Shown here: positions 46,201-55,000 of the stretch, piece by piece
How positions within the stretch are numbered: position 1 is the stretch's first letter
Layout: every line of letters begins with the position of its first letter
Origin: Verrucomicrobiota bacterium
Lineage (GTDB): Bacteria > Verrucomicrobiota > Verrucomicrobiia > Limisphaerales > SIBE01
Assembly: GCA_016871515.1 (NCBI GenBank)
Contig: VHDE01000002.1
Coordinates: forward strand, 1-64,000
Direction of reading: 5' to 3'
DNA length: 64,000 nt
The notes under the pieces: generated by a model
The model's input: the letters and a program-made list of their open reading frames with translations, nothing else
What the model was told of the DNA's origin: nothing
The model's database searches: none
Translations under genes and position numbers: made by a program

Positions 46201-46625
46201 CCGTCGTGTTCGCCGATTTCGTAGATCGGAACGATGTTCGGATGATCGAGCTTCGCCGCGGCTTGTGCCTCTGTGTAGAACCGCTGCACGGCAGCGCGCG
46301 AGGCCAAACGTCCGGCCAGAATCATTTTCAGCGCAACGATGCGGTTCAGGCTGATTTGCCGCGCCTTGAAGATCACGCCCATCCCGCCGCGCGCCATTTC
46401 TTCGAGCAATTCGTAATCGCCGAAATAGCGGAGCTTTGCTGGTGGCGAGTGGAAAGTGGTGAGGGGTGAGGGGCGAGAGGCGAGGGACGAGTCTGACGCC
46501 TCGCTCGTCGCTTCGGCCTCGTCTGCATCGCTGAGCCCGAGTTGAATGAGTCATTGCGGGCAGACGCCCTCCGGGGCGTCGAGCGGGAGTTCAGAGCCGC
46601 AGTCGGGACAAGTCGGTTTCGCCAT
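43295..46625 (-). pseudogene. Serine/threonine protein kinase with C-terminal WD40 repeats, multiply disrupted
   Basis: The minus strand first encodes MAKPTCPDCGSELPLDAPEG and then VCPQ followed by TGA (46551-46553), exactly where family members have the second Cys of a zinc ribbon. After it, [12 protein letters not shown] leads into the kinase ([50 protein letters not shown]), a membrane helix ([17 protein letters not shown]), and WD40 blades. Near 44843 the frame shifts (restored reading [20 protein letters not shown]) and at 44465-44467 there is an in-frame TGA after KLWEVGT. The blades then continue (SGGSDRE-like) to 43295. A 46-bp perfect palindrome sits inside the later blades at 44148. 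Three lesions make a functional product unlikely. Confidence 0.85.
44148..44193. repeat. 46-bp perfect palindrome inside the WD40 coding region
   Basis: GGAGCGCCGGGCATCGCTCG begins a 23-bp arm that is followed with no spacer by its exact inverse, ending at 44193. It is read in the WD40 frame as PERRASLGRPSDARRSE. A perfect palindrome this long does not arise from coding constraint, so it looks like an inserted element. Confidence 0.9.
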
Positions 46626-46639
46626 TTGCATTGGGTTCC

Positions 46640-47078
46640 GCCGCGCTTGGGAGCGTGGCACTGTTGGTTTGTTGCCGCAAGGCTCCAGAGACATTGGAGT
46701 TCGAGCTCGACGTCACCTCAAGAGGAAGCTTGGCCGTCGAATCGCGGAGCGATGGACTGACGGTAGCGGTGCGATTGATCCCACGGTTTGGGTTCGCCGA
46801 ACCGTGGGCGTCGCGCAGCGACGCTTGAAATTTCGGCGTTGCTCAAGTCGGCCGCTGCCTTTCAACCGTCGCTCCGCGACGGGATCGCGCTTTGATTCCC
46901 GTCCGTGGCTTGAAAGCAGGCTTGAAAGCCACGGCTACGGTCATCTCGTCGCTGTGCGACGGGATAATCCTGCGGTTGCTCTCCATGGCTTCAATAGCTG
47001 TTTAGCGCGCCGAAGTGACAACTTCTCGATGGACCGGTTCATTGCAGCCCATATCATTTCGCCAGGCTGGTCGTGCGT
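46640..47078. repeat. Cluster of hairpin-forming repeats, no gene
   Basis: CCCACGGTT (46780-46788) pairs with AACCGTGGG (46800-46808), and GTCGCGCAGCGAC follows at about 46810-46822. CGTCGCTCCGCGACGGG and CGTCGCTGTGCGACGGG occur near 46866 and 46947. CCGTGGCTTGAAAGCAGGCT leads to the inverse GAAAGCCACGG near 46925-46935. No open frame is convincing. The nearby truncated prepilin gene ends against this block. Confidence 0.75.
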
Positions 47079-47486
47079 TCAGACAACCAAATCATATCGA
47101 CGTTGTTCGGCGACGGGACCGACGGGACCGTGAGAGTTAATCTGTTGTTGTATTTCGGTTGCGGCTTGGTGCGCGGGTCTAACCATTTTGTTGGTCGCAA
47201 AATCAAGCCAGCCATAAACCCACGCCGGATTCAGATCATCCCCGGCGGGAGCGAGTTTGTCTTGATTGTCTTCAGGATAAAGCAAAGCGCCCAGTTGAAT
47301 CTGCCGCAGGTTGCTGAGGCATTGAATCCCCTGAGCCTTGATCTTTGCCTTGGCCAAAGCAGGCAACAACATGCCGGCCAGGATTGCGATGATCACAATC
47401 ACGACGAGAAGTTGGATCAGCGTGAACGCCCGCGAGGCCTTGGAAGTTAGACGGATTTGATGGAGGCGTAACTTCGGTGTGCTCAT
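47079..47486 (-). pseudogene. Prepilin-type protein, truncated, with altered cleavage-site Glu
   Basis: The 135-codon frame starts [20 protein letters not shown] and has [19 protein letters not shown], then [20 protein letters not shown] and [20 protein letters not shown]. It is the same family as the proteins at 5244 and 9572. The Gly at -1 is Ala and the Glu at +5 is Gln, the residue normally needed for methylation and assembly. The protein stops at half the normal length, at a repeat cluster. An upstream ATG at 47516 also exists. Probably non-functional. Confidence 0.7.
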
Positions 47487-47532
47487 AACGATTCGTTTGA
47501 AGTTCGATCGGTTCAACTCCGATTCCGCCCGC

Positions 47533-48180
47533 TCACTCTTTCAAGAACTCCTTCACTTCGGGAAACGTGGGCAAGGGACCATCGAACAAGTGATCGTCTT
47601 GATTCTTTAAATATTTGTTGAAGAAAGAGACGAGGTAAGTTCGGGTGATTTGGCTCACGCGGACACCGGAGATTTGCTCTTCGGGCGGAACGGCTCCGAG
47701 TGGAACTAACGCTTCCGGCTCGAAGATTAACCCGTTCAGATTAAAATTCCAGCGAATGGTCTTCGCTACTTTCAGCCAAAAGCCGTCCTTCTGGAGTTCT
47801 TCGTAAACGTTTTTGACATCCCCATCGGATTCGTCTGCCCGAAAGATGATCAACGGTTTGTTCTGGGTTTGCGCATCCGTGACCGGCCCCCAGAACCTAC
47901 CGTGAATGTTTGCGCTGGCCTTGCAGCGAGCATCGATGCGGCATAGCTCTGCGGCAGTGAAACCGCCGATCGTGAACCCAAACGCCCCTACACGTTCCAA
48001 GTCGGCATGCTGAGCGAGCGGGAGAATCCCTGCGCTGCCTCGCGCCAGTTCATCAAGGATCAACCGCCAGTCCAGGACGCGGTCGCTGGTCCTAGCCGCT
48101 CCGTCCGTTACTGGGCCCAGTCCATTAACAACATAACAGCGGCCATCGAACGAGAGCATGGGCATCGATTTGATTACCAC
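47533..48180 (-). pseudogene. Alpha/beta-hydrolase (PAF-acetylhydrolase/dienelactone-hydrolase-like) C-terminal remnant
   Basis: The frame runs from 48180, where the DUF5615 gene ends, so its N-terminal half is absent. What remains has DWRLILDELARGSAGILPLA, DLERVGAFGFTIGGFTAAEL, CRIDARCKASANIHGRFW and VYEELQKDGFWLKV. Relatives read GHSFGG...AAxxCxxDxRFKAxxNxDG; here GFTIGG replaces the GHSFGG elbow, losing the Ser nucleophile. The C-terminal His region is not identified. A pseudogene is the simplest reading, though a non-catalytic protein cannot be ruled out. Confidence 0.6.
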
Positions 48181-48563
48181 TTCACAACGTTGGTTGTTCG
48201 CGTGCCGGCTTTCCAGAACTTCACGCTTGCAACGTGGACATGGATAACCTTTCCGAGGCGCTTTGCCGTGGCATCGAACTCAGGATGCCGCAGGAATCGG
48301 CGGATGTAGCCCGCAACCTGTCCTTCGTGTTCAGGAACGTCCATGTAAACCAAAGCATAGGCAGGATGACAAAGCGCTGGTTTGTAGAAATCTCGGTCTT
48401 TCGTGAAGAACGTTGGTCGCTTGAGGCGATGCAGAATCGCAAGAATGTTTTCGTCGCTGATGCTTTTTTCGGCGATTTCTTCCCCGATGACCCGAACGGT
48501 GATGCGCCACTCACGCAGCCGCCAGATTTCGATCTCGGAGATGTTCTCGTCGATAAGTAGCAT
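48174..48563 (-). CDS. DUF5615-type PIN-like protein (toxin-like)
   Basis: The protein of about 129 residues starts MLLIDENISEIEIWRLREWR and has ITVRVIGEEIAEKSISDENI, LKRPTFFTKDRDFYKPALCH and YALVYMDVPEHEGQVAGYIR. DUF5615 is a PIN-like domain whose conserved acidic residues (DEN near the start, TKDRDF in the middle) suggest a nuclease. It overlaps the upstream DUF433 gene by about 53 bp, the usual arrangement of this pair, which is thought to be a toxin-antitoxin-like module. A longer frame to 48683 precedes it but the family starts near MLLIDEN. Confidence 0.8.
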   Translation of the reverse strand: MLLIDENISEIEIWRLREWRITVRVIGEEIAEKSISDENILAILHRLKRPTFFTKDRDFYKPALCHPAYALVYMDVPEHEGQVAGYIRRFLRHPEFDATAKRLGKVIHVHVASVKFWKAGTRTTNVVKW

Positions 48564-48822
48564 TGCTCTTGAAGAACCGCTTCTCCTTAAATTGTTCGCT
48601 CGCCAATCGAACGGCCTCGGTAATTGCTTCCATTGGCACCTTGCCGCGCCACGACCAGACAATACGTTCCCATGGCGTGCCATACGCCACCTGTTCCAAC
48701 ACCTGATAAACCATCACCCGAGTTCCTTTGAACGTCGGTTTGCCATGACAGATCGCTGGATCAGCGACGATGTATTCGCCCAAGGGTACGGCTTGCGGTT
48801 TTCGGTCTGCTTTGTTCTTCAT
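48511..48822 (-). CDS. DUF433 antitoxin-like protein
   Basis: The 103-residue protein from MKNKADRKPQAVPLGEYIVA has DPAICHGKPTFKGTRVMVYQ, VLEQVAYGTPWERIVWSWRG and KVPMEAITEAVRLASEQFK. This is the DUF433 helix-turn-helix family (the GxPxxxGTRxxV motif), the usual antitoxin and DNA-binding partner of DUF5615. The overlap with the downstream gene implies coupled translation. A longer frame to 49227 is not used. A likely self-regulating pair, with the operator not located. Confidence 0.82.
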   Translation of the reverse strand: MKNKADRKPQAVPLGEYIVADPAICHGKPTFKGTRVMVYQVLEQVAYGTPWERIVWSWRGKVPMEAITEAVRLASEQFKEKRFFKSNATYRREHLRDRNLAAA

Positions 48823-49019
48823 TCGACTGTTCGACGATACGCTTAGCGTGTCGCTTTGGCAATCCCAACGGTTGACGGTAAGGAAAGAGATTTTGGCATT
48901 TTCTATCTTCGCGTCCTTTGCGATCTTCTGTTCAACCCGTGGGACATATGCGCTGTCAAACGAACTCAGAATCGCAATTGGTGATAACGTCAGAAAGCGG
49001 CTGCATTCATGGACCACCA

Positions 49020-49961
49020 TCACTGACGAATGCGAAAGAATAGAGCACCCACGGCTATTGGAACCGTTTTTGGATTTGTTTGACTTGCCGCAGCGCTCCA
49101 AGGGCCGGTCACAGCGGTTGCTTGTTGTAACGTCCCGGTTCCCGTCCAGGAGATAATGATATTTTTTCCCTGGCGTACGATGGGGTTGAGCATTGGCGGT
49201 GCGGTCGAGGCACCCCCAGTAGCCCATTTTACTGCGGTATCGAATAACTTCAGTCCGTCTGCATTGAGATTCGCGTAAGTGGTATCACCGAAGGGAAGCA
49301 TCACGCGCCGCGCGGGCGCTTTGAAGCCGTTGAACATCGCCGCGCCAGCTTCATAGGCGTAAAATGGGACTTGTTAGGGCACACCGGGAACACGGGCGAT
49401 AATGACGGCGCTGCTTGTCGGCAGTCCCCAACTCCAAACGTCAACGTCCTTCACGATCGTAACGACGCCGTTGAGTTCAGCGGCCAGCGGATGCGAGGTG
49501 TTGACGAACTCCAAATCCGTTTGACCAGCGACTTTGGCGTGATTAGTCAAGGCGTCGCCCGTCATCATGAAATCGTCTTGGACGGCTTGCCCCCAGTTAA
49601 TCACCGGCACCGTCGCGGCTCGAAACTCCGCTCCGACATTAACAGACGCTACGGTGGAGGAAACGACGATCAACGCTTTGTTGTTGGCATCCGCGTCTGT
49701 TGTGGACGCGTCGGCCTTCAAAGTGACGGAGAAGCCAAGGGATTCAAGACGGCCTTTCACAGCAGCATCCGAAGCGTTGAGGATGGGAACGCTAACGGTG
49801 CCGACGACGAGCAGCGCCGCCGATTCTGGATCCCCAACAGGTGGCGTAGTGGCAGTTGGTGTTCCTGGAACCGTCGCTTTGAGTTCAGCAATGGAATTGT
49901 ATCTGCGGGCGATCTGCGGAGGGTTCGTGGATGAGAAGACGAGTTTGGAACTCTGCGACAC
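49020..49961 (-). pseudogene. C-terminal part of a secreted Verrucomicrobiota protein, interrupted by TAA
   Basis: Two same-frame pieces (49374-49961 and 49020-49371) join across an in-frame TAA at 49374-49376. The joined reading gives RVPGVP, stop, QVPFYAYEAGAAMFNGFKAP and continues RRVMLPFGD. The first piece contains alternating strands with LVVGTVSVPILNASDAAVKG and LIVVSSTVASVNVGAEF. The end, SWTGTGTLQQATAVTGPWSA, followed by a last blade with FFRIRQ, is the standard C-terminal ending of exported proteins here. The 5' end is missing. A small change, or decay, explains the stop. Confidence 0.65.
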
Positions 49962-50952
49962 CGACTCTCCGCTGATGGATTACACCTTCCAGAATTTGTG
50001 TTTCGATGCGATCGGCCAGAAGTGGCTCGACATCCTTCCCGAAAAACTCAAGCCGAGTCCCTTCGGCGGTCACAGCCCGCTGCCGCGCACGCAAATGTAT
50101 GCGGAGATCTTCAACAACTTCGCCCTCTGCGTGAACAAGCTCGACAAAGTGCGGATCGAACTCCCGCTGCCGGTCCAATCGAAGCTCATCAAGTTCACGC
50201 AAGGCTTGCTTCCGATTTTGCCCAAGTTTGGAGATGACCCACCTGATGGTGCCTGCACCTGTCCGCCGTCCGGAAGCTTTCGCGTCTGCGATTCAACAAT
50301 TGGGAATTATGCGTTTACCAGCGCGCCGCTGGTGCCTCCGACTGAAAGTTGGCGAGACTTGTGCGTCGAGATCGGGTGTGAGTGGGTGGACGGCTACGGC
50401 AACGCCTACGCCAGCCTGGATGCGACGATCCTCCGAGGCCCGGGACCCGGCACAGGGCCAGCGCTGATGTGTGAGAACGGTCTTTTCCGTTTTCCCGCGA
50501 TGGGCGAAAAACGAGTTGGAACCATTCGCATCAATCCGGACCGCGACGAACTCCTGGCCGTGCCGGAACAATGGCGCGACATGATCACCCGCGACGATAA
50601 TCAGCTTGGCGTCATGGGCAAACTTGTCATCCAGCGCAATTGGGTGGTGTACGACCAGGTCAATGGCGAGCGGGAAGATTTCGGCGCCGACTGCGCAGGC
50701 TCACCCTGGGTCATCCGTGTTGATCCAGACGATCCCAACAGTGATTTCGTGCGGATTCGCGACGCGTGGGAGACCGCTGAGAAATGCGTTCTCCTGGTCG
50801 GCAGCCTGGAACCACATTTGCGACCGCTGCCGGAGTCAGTTCTGACTTGGTACAACCGCGCCCGCTGGCAGAAACAGCGCGGAGCGTCCAGTAGCGTGGG
50901 TTTTGTGCCGCTTAGTAATCCAGTTCCTTTCGTCCAAGTGCCGCTTGTTTGA
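49891..50952 (+). CDS. Unrecognised protein, possibly island-borne
   Basis: The 353-residue frame from the ATG at 49891 (MELYLRAICGGFVDEKTSLE) reads LSQC-poor, mixed-composition sequence: FCFDAIGQKWLDILPEKLKP, GACTCPPSGSFRVCDSTIGN, ALMCENGLFRFPAMGEKRVG, TIRINPDRDELLAVPEQWRD. No family is recognised. A short Cys cluster (CTCPPSGSFRVC) is notable. The frame can be extended upstream to 49567, but that part is antisense to the secreted-protein remnant, so a start at 49891 or 49978 (MDYTFQNLC) is more sensible. It could be a phage structural protein, given the phage-like genes further right, but there is no direct evidence. Confidence 0.5.
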   Translation: MELYLRAICGGFVDEKTSLELCDTDSPLMDYTFQNLCFDAIGQKWLDILPEKLKPSPFGGHSPLPRTQMYAEIFNNFALCVNKLDKVRIELPLPVQSKLIKFTQGLLPILPKFGDDPPDGACTCPPSGSFRVCDSTIGNYAFTSAPLVPPTESWRDLCVEIGCEWVDGYGNAYASLDATILRGPGPGTGPALMCENGLFRFPAMGEKRVGTIRINPDRDELLAVPEQWRDMITRDDNQLGVMGKLVIQRNWVVYDQVNGEREDFGADCAGSPWVIRVDPDDPNSDFVRIRDAWETAEKCVLLVGSLEPHLRPLPESVLTWYNRARWQKQRGASSSVGFVPLSNPVPFVQVPLV

Positions 50953-51465
50953 CCGAGACGAGTCAAGCATCCCATGCAACGGAACGTTAAATTCGTGAAC
51001 CCAGAGCGCGGGGATCTGCGTGTCTTGCAAGCGACGAGTGAAGTCCGCCCTCTTGAAATTGCCACCGACCGAACGGTTAAACTTTCCCTCGAACAGAAGG
51101 AGGCGATTTGTCGCTCGTGCCCAACTCAGTGGTTCCATGCGTACTTTGAAAGATGTTTGCATCCCCAATGCGGCTGCCCGCGCTCAGAAGCCGGAAGACA
51201 TCCCTGGTCGAAACTTAAGCGTTGTCCTCAAGGGCACTGGTGGTGCCAACTCCCCTTCCGTGTCGCACCGGCCAAAGGCCGAATTGGTCGTTTCGCGGTA
51301 AAACTACCCGGTTTTCATTGTTCGTCTGACCAATGTCGATCTGTCCCGTTAATCCACCGATTGGGCTTTACCTGCGGTCAAGTGACCGCTAGAAAGTTTT
51401 CAAAGACCTGAGAGAGCAACACCTGTTGGTGGGACATAGACTCAAAGCCATGACGGTTGTGCGTT
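50953..51465. other. No supported gene; short competing frames
   Basis: Three frames cross this 500-bp stretch (50974-51411, 51020-51301 and, reversed, up to 51168), none with a recognisable motif. The plus frame ending at 51301 has MRTLKDVCIPNAAARAQKPE, which faintly resembles starts of some large defence ATPases, but nothing supports it further. This could be decayed DNA. Confidence 0.35.
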
Positions 51466-52014
51466 ATGAAGACTTTTGGCTCAAGTCAGGAATCCGCGGG
51501 ATCCTTCGGCGTCAGGATCCTTCATGCGAAGGCTGCGAAGGCCATCGTGGTTGACCGGAAGATCGCGTTTGTTACTTTTGCCAGTTTCACAGAAGCGGCA
51601 CACAACCGAAATATTGAAGTAGGTGTCCTGATTCGCCTGCCCCGCGTCGCAGAAAGGCTCCACACCTACTTTTGGCCTCATCCATATAAACGTTCTCCGA
51701 CGAATCCACTGCTAATGCCACTCAGTCCGATAGACGAGAAACTCCGCAAACAACCCTTGGAAGCCAAAAGACTTACGGCGCCCCCGAGGTTCTTACCGGA
51801 AGTGATCGCGCTGCCGATCATCCAAACGGACGTGATCACGATTCTAAGGCACGCGGAACTTATACGTCGGCACCATTCTTCTTGTTCCAACTCCCTCGGG
51901 AGTGCTCAGGGCTGCACTTGGAGGTATTGGCGAAATCATCAAGAAAGAAACTCTAACGTCCACGTAACTCCCGATGCCGATATTCTACGAACAAGCGATG
52001 CGTGCCGGAGTTGA
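51466..52014 (+). pseudogene. Phospholipase-D-like (HKD) fragment
   Basis: From MKTFGSSQESAGSFGVRILH the frame has VRILHAKAAKAIVVDRKIAF, VTFASFTEAAHNRNIEVGVL and IRLPRVAERLHTYFW. This closely follows the second half of PLD-family nucleases (HxKxxxxD, then GSANFTEAxxxRNxExGVL). Between His-x-Lys and Asp there are three extra residues, explained by a 9-nt tandem duplication (GCGAAGGCT then GCGAAGGCC, 51526-51543). The residues after YFW are not PLD-like and overlap the next gene by 41 bp. The first HKD half is missing. It resembles the PLD protein DrmC of DISARM systems, but the fit is to the superfamily only. Confidence 0.55.
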
Positions 52015-55000
52015 CGGCGAGCCGGTAGATTGGCTCAAGGAGCAGCATTTGTCCGACTGGCACGGCTTGGCTGCCGCACTTGATAGACTCACACCTGAAC
52101 AGCGTTGCGACGCGATATATGCCGACTGGTTGCTGCAGCTCAATAGCCCCGCGCATTTAGCCTTGCTTCAAGTTCGAAATCTCCTCATCGGCCAGGGTGC
52201 ATTGGCGGCGAATTACCTCGCAGAACTGGCACAGAATGCTGACGACGCATCCGATGGCGAAGAAGCGGAGGTTCGCATCCTTCTACATGGCGATTGGCTT
52301 TTCGTAAGCAACAACGGGCGAAAGGTAACGTCGTTAAACCTTCTTGGACTTTCTCGGTTCTTTGTCCACGCGGCCGGTGGGGGGGTTGAACTTAACGAGC
52401 AAACCATCGGCCGATTCGGCATCGGATTCAAATCTTGCTACCGAATTGCGTCGACGGTTTTCGTGCACACATGGGATGAGACCGGTCATTTCGGCTTTCG
52501 TCTTCCCATCTGCCGGGAGGGGGACGCAGAGTCGCTCCCGGACAGCAGTAAGTTGAAGCATCTGGTCACGAAACTTCGCAGCGTTGGGGTGATGCTTGAT
52601 CCGAGACTTCGAGATGTCAAATGGCTCGGCTATTGCACGCCGGAATATCAAGAAAGCTTACCGGCCGATCTGGAGCAAGTGACCTCCAACCTGAGACAAA
52701 CCATACGCGGGACACTGTTTTGTTTTCGCATTCGCCAAGACAAACAAGCGGAAGTTTGCAGTCGAATTTCAGGTCAGGCCCATGAAGTCTATGAGCTCTG
52801 TCCCTTGTTCCTGCGTAACGTGCGCCTAGTCCAGCTTGGGCGGAACGAGTTGCGCATGCGAGAAATCCGGCGAGTTGCCGAGAATGATCTTCCAAGCAAA
52901 GTCGAAGCAACTAAAGTCGAACTGGCTTCGCAATCGCTCGGCGAGCGGCCTTCCACCTCACGATTCTGGCGCCTGAAGGGCGTCACTGCGGGAGATCTAT
53001 GGCAGATCGCATTGCACGCGGACAGGCAATTCCGGCTGCGAATCGAACAGGAGGAGGATGAACATGGAACCACCGTTAAAGACGGAGCCGCTTATGCCTT
53101 TTTCCCGCTGAACGCGGTGACAAAAACATGGCCCTTCCGCCTCCACTTGCATATCAAGCTTCCGACGAATCTGGCCCGCGACGATTGGAATCCTGACGAC
53201 GCCGTACAAGTGCGTGAGCAGATTGAGCGTGCGATTGCGGGAGTATCGGAATGGCTTGAGCACCATACGGACAAGTGGCACCCAGACTGGAGGATTGAAT
53301 CGCTCGTTGTCAGAAAACCTAACACGAATGAGACGTGGGCATGGCAAATCTGGAACAGGCTTGTTGCTGAACGTCGTGAAAGAAAACTCGTCCGCAACTT
53401 AAGTGGGAATCTTGTCAAAGGAGCACCCGTAAAGGCCATCTGTTTGGTCGAACGGCAGGAAGCGAAAGCCGCCTGGCAGCAGGTTCTCCAATGGCAGGCA
53501 CGAAGTGAAAGCCACTTGGATTTGGCGGTCGCGCCTGACGAGACATTTCCAATGACCGAAGTGTCAGCCCAGGATGTGGCAGCCCTGTGCCGAGGCGCAC
53601 TCGAAGGACCTGACGACGAGGATTCCAAACACCGTGCTGCTTTGACGGCTTTCCTCGGCTGCCATAACCTGATGTTTCACCGTTCGCCCAGCGCGCTCCT
53701 TGAATTTCTTAAGTTGGTTAACTGCGAGACTTCGACAGGGATCAAGATTTCACTGATGGATCTTTGTGAGCAACCCGGAGGAGCGGAATTATCCGATGAG
53801 TGGCATCAAGCCATACGAGTTATTGAGACCTGGGCAACAGAAGTGTCGTGGGCCATGGTGCCGGTGGGAGGACGGCCGCTTTCAGAGCAACTCAAGAAAC
53901 TTTCGAAACCGGAATTCAACCCGGCGTGGCCCGAACTTCCGGTACGGCTTGCTACGGAAGAGCAATGGAGAGTTTATGGCGAAAGGTTCTGGAGAACACC
54001 ACGTGGTCGATGTCCGGAGTCGGTAAGGCAAATGACCCTCTCGTGCATTCGCGTGCCGAATCAAAAAGGAGCTTGGCTGCTCATTGCTGACCTGTGGCTC
54101 GGCGAGGATTCTGCGGTGGATTGCTTTTGTGGCCTACTTAAGAAATGGGACCGCCCACGAACAGACCAACGGCGGAGGGACATTGTCGAGAAATTGGAGG
54201 ACTGGGGACTTTTGGGAACTTGGGAGAATTCAACAAGGACTTCATTGAAGGAGAGGTTGTCTGGTGTCCTCGCACGCCAGTTGGCTCGGCATGCCGGAGA
54301 AGACGCTTTTTCACTCGTCTTCAACAAGTCGTTCGAGGCCGCGTGTCGTCGTCTGGACGATCGCTGGAAGCATATCGTTGACGACGCTGAAGAAACCGCG
54401 GTTAGTCGCTTTCTCGGTGCCCAGGTGAAAGAACACCAGCTTGCCAAGAAAACTCTTGTTAGCCGGACCGTTCCAGATTCCATCCGGTTTGCACTGGAGT
54501 TGCTTCCGCAGTACAGCTCAGCGCCGCTCTGGCTGACCGATGCCGCATATCAGCGCATTATGCGGCTTGGCCTTCAAACCGAGATTGATTTCAAGTTTTT
54601 GAGTCAACAGGAACTTGACGACAATCAAGAGTTCCTTGCTCGGGAGCTACTTGAGAACTTCCACCAATGGCCGCAAGCTCCACTTGAGAAAGCCGCCCTG
54701 GCTGGACTGGGAGTGCTTTGTGGCAGCGCGAGTCTCAGGCAGCGGCGCGACTGGTCGTTGGGATTGGGAGCCCAGAAGACGAGGCGGCTTCGCGATTTAA
54801 TTCTACCGACCTCTGCGAGCATGCAGTTGCCCGCAGGGAGTCGCCTCCAGGAATATCTGCTGCACGATGCCAAATGGCGGGTTGAGAAGTTGCCGGGATC
54901 CTTGGTCGAGGTTTCGGCCTTAGCCGAAGCTTGTGTTCAACCTGATAAACTTGAAATCGACCCAGTTGGCGGCATCTTGACACCTTTGGATCTCGACCAA

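Noticed and set aside
46551-46553. TGA at a cysteine position as selenocysteine
   Set aside because: The same gene has a frameshift and a second in-frame TGA, and no hairpin of the bacterial SECIS type is evident just after the codon. A stop from mutation or error is simpler.
49567-49890. N-terminal extension of the unknown 461-codon frame
   Set aside because: It is antisense to a recognisable secreted-protein sequence and has no features of its own.
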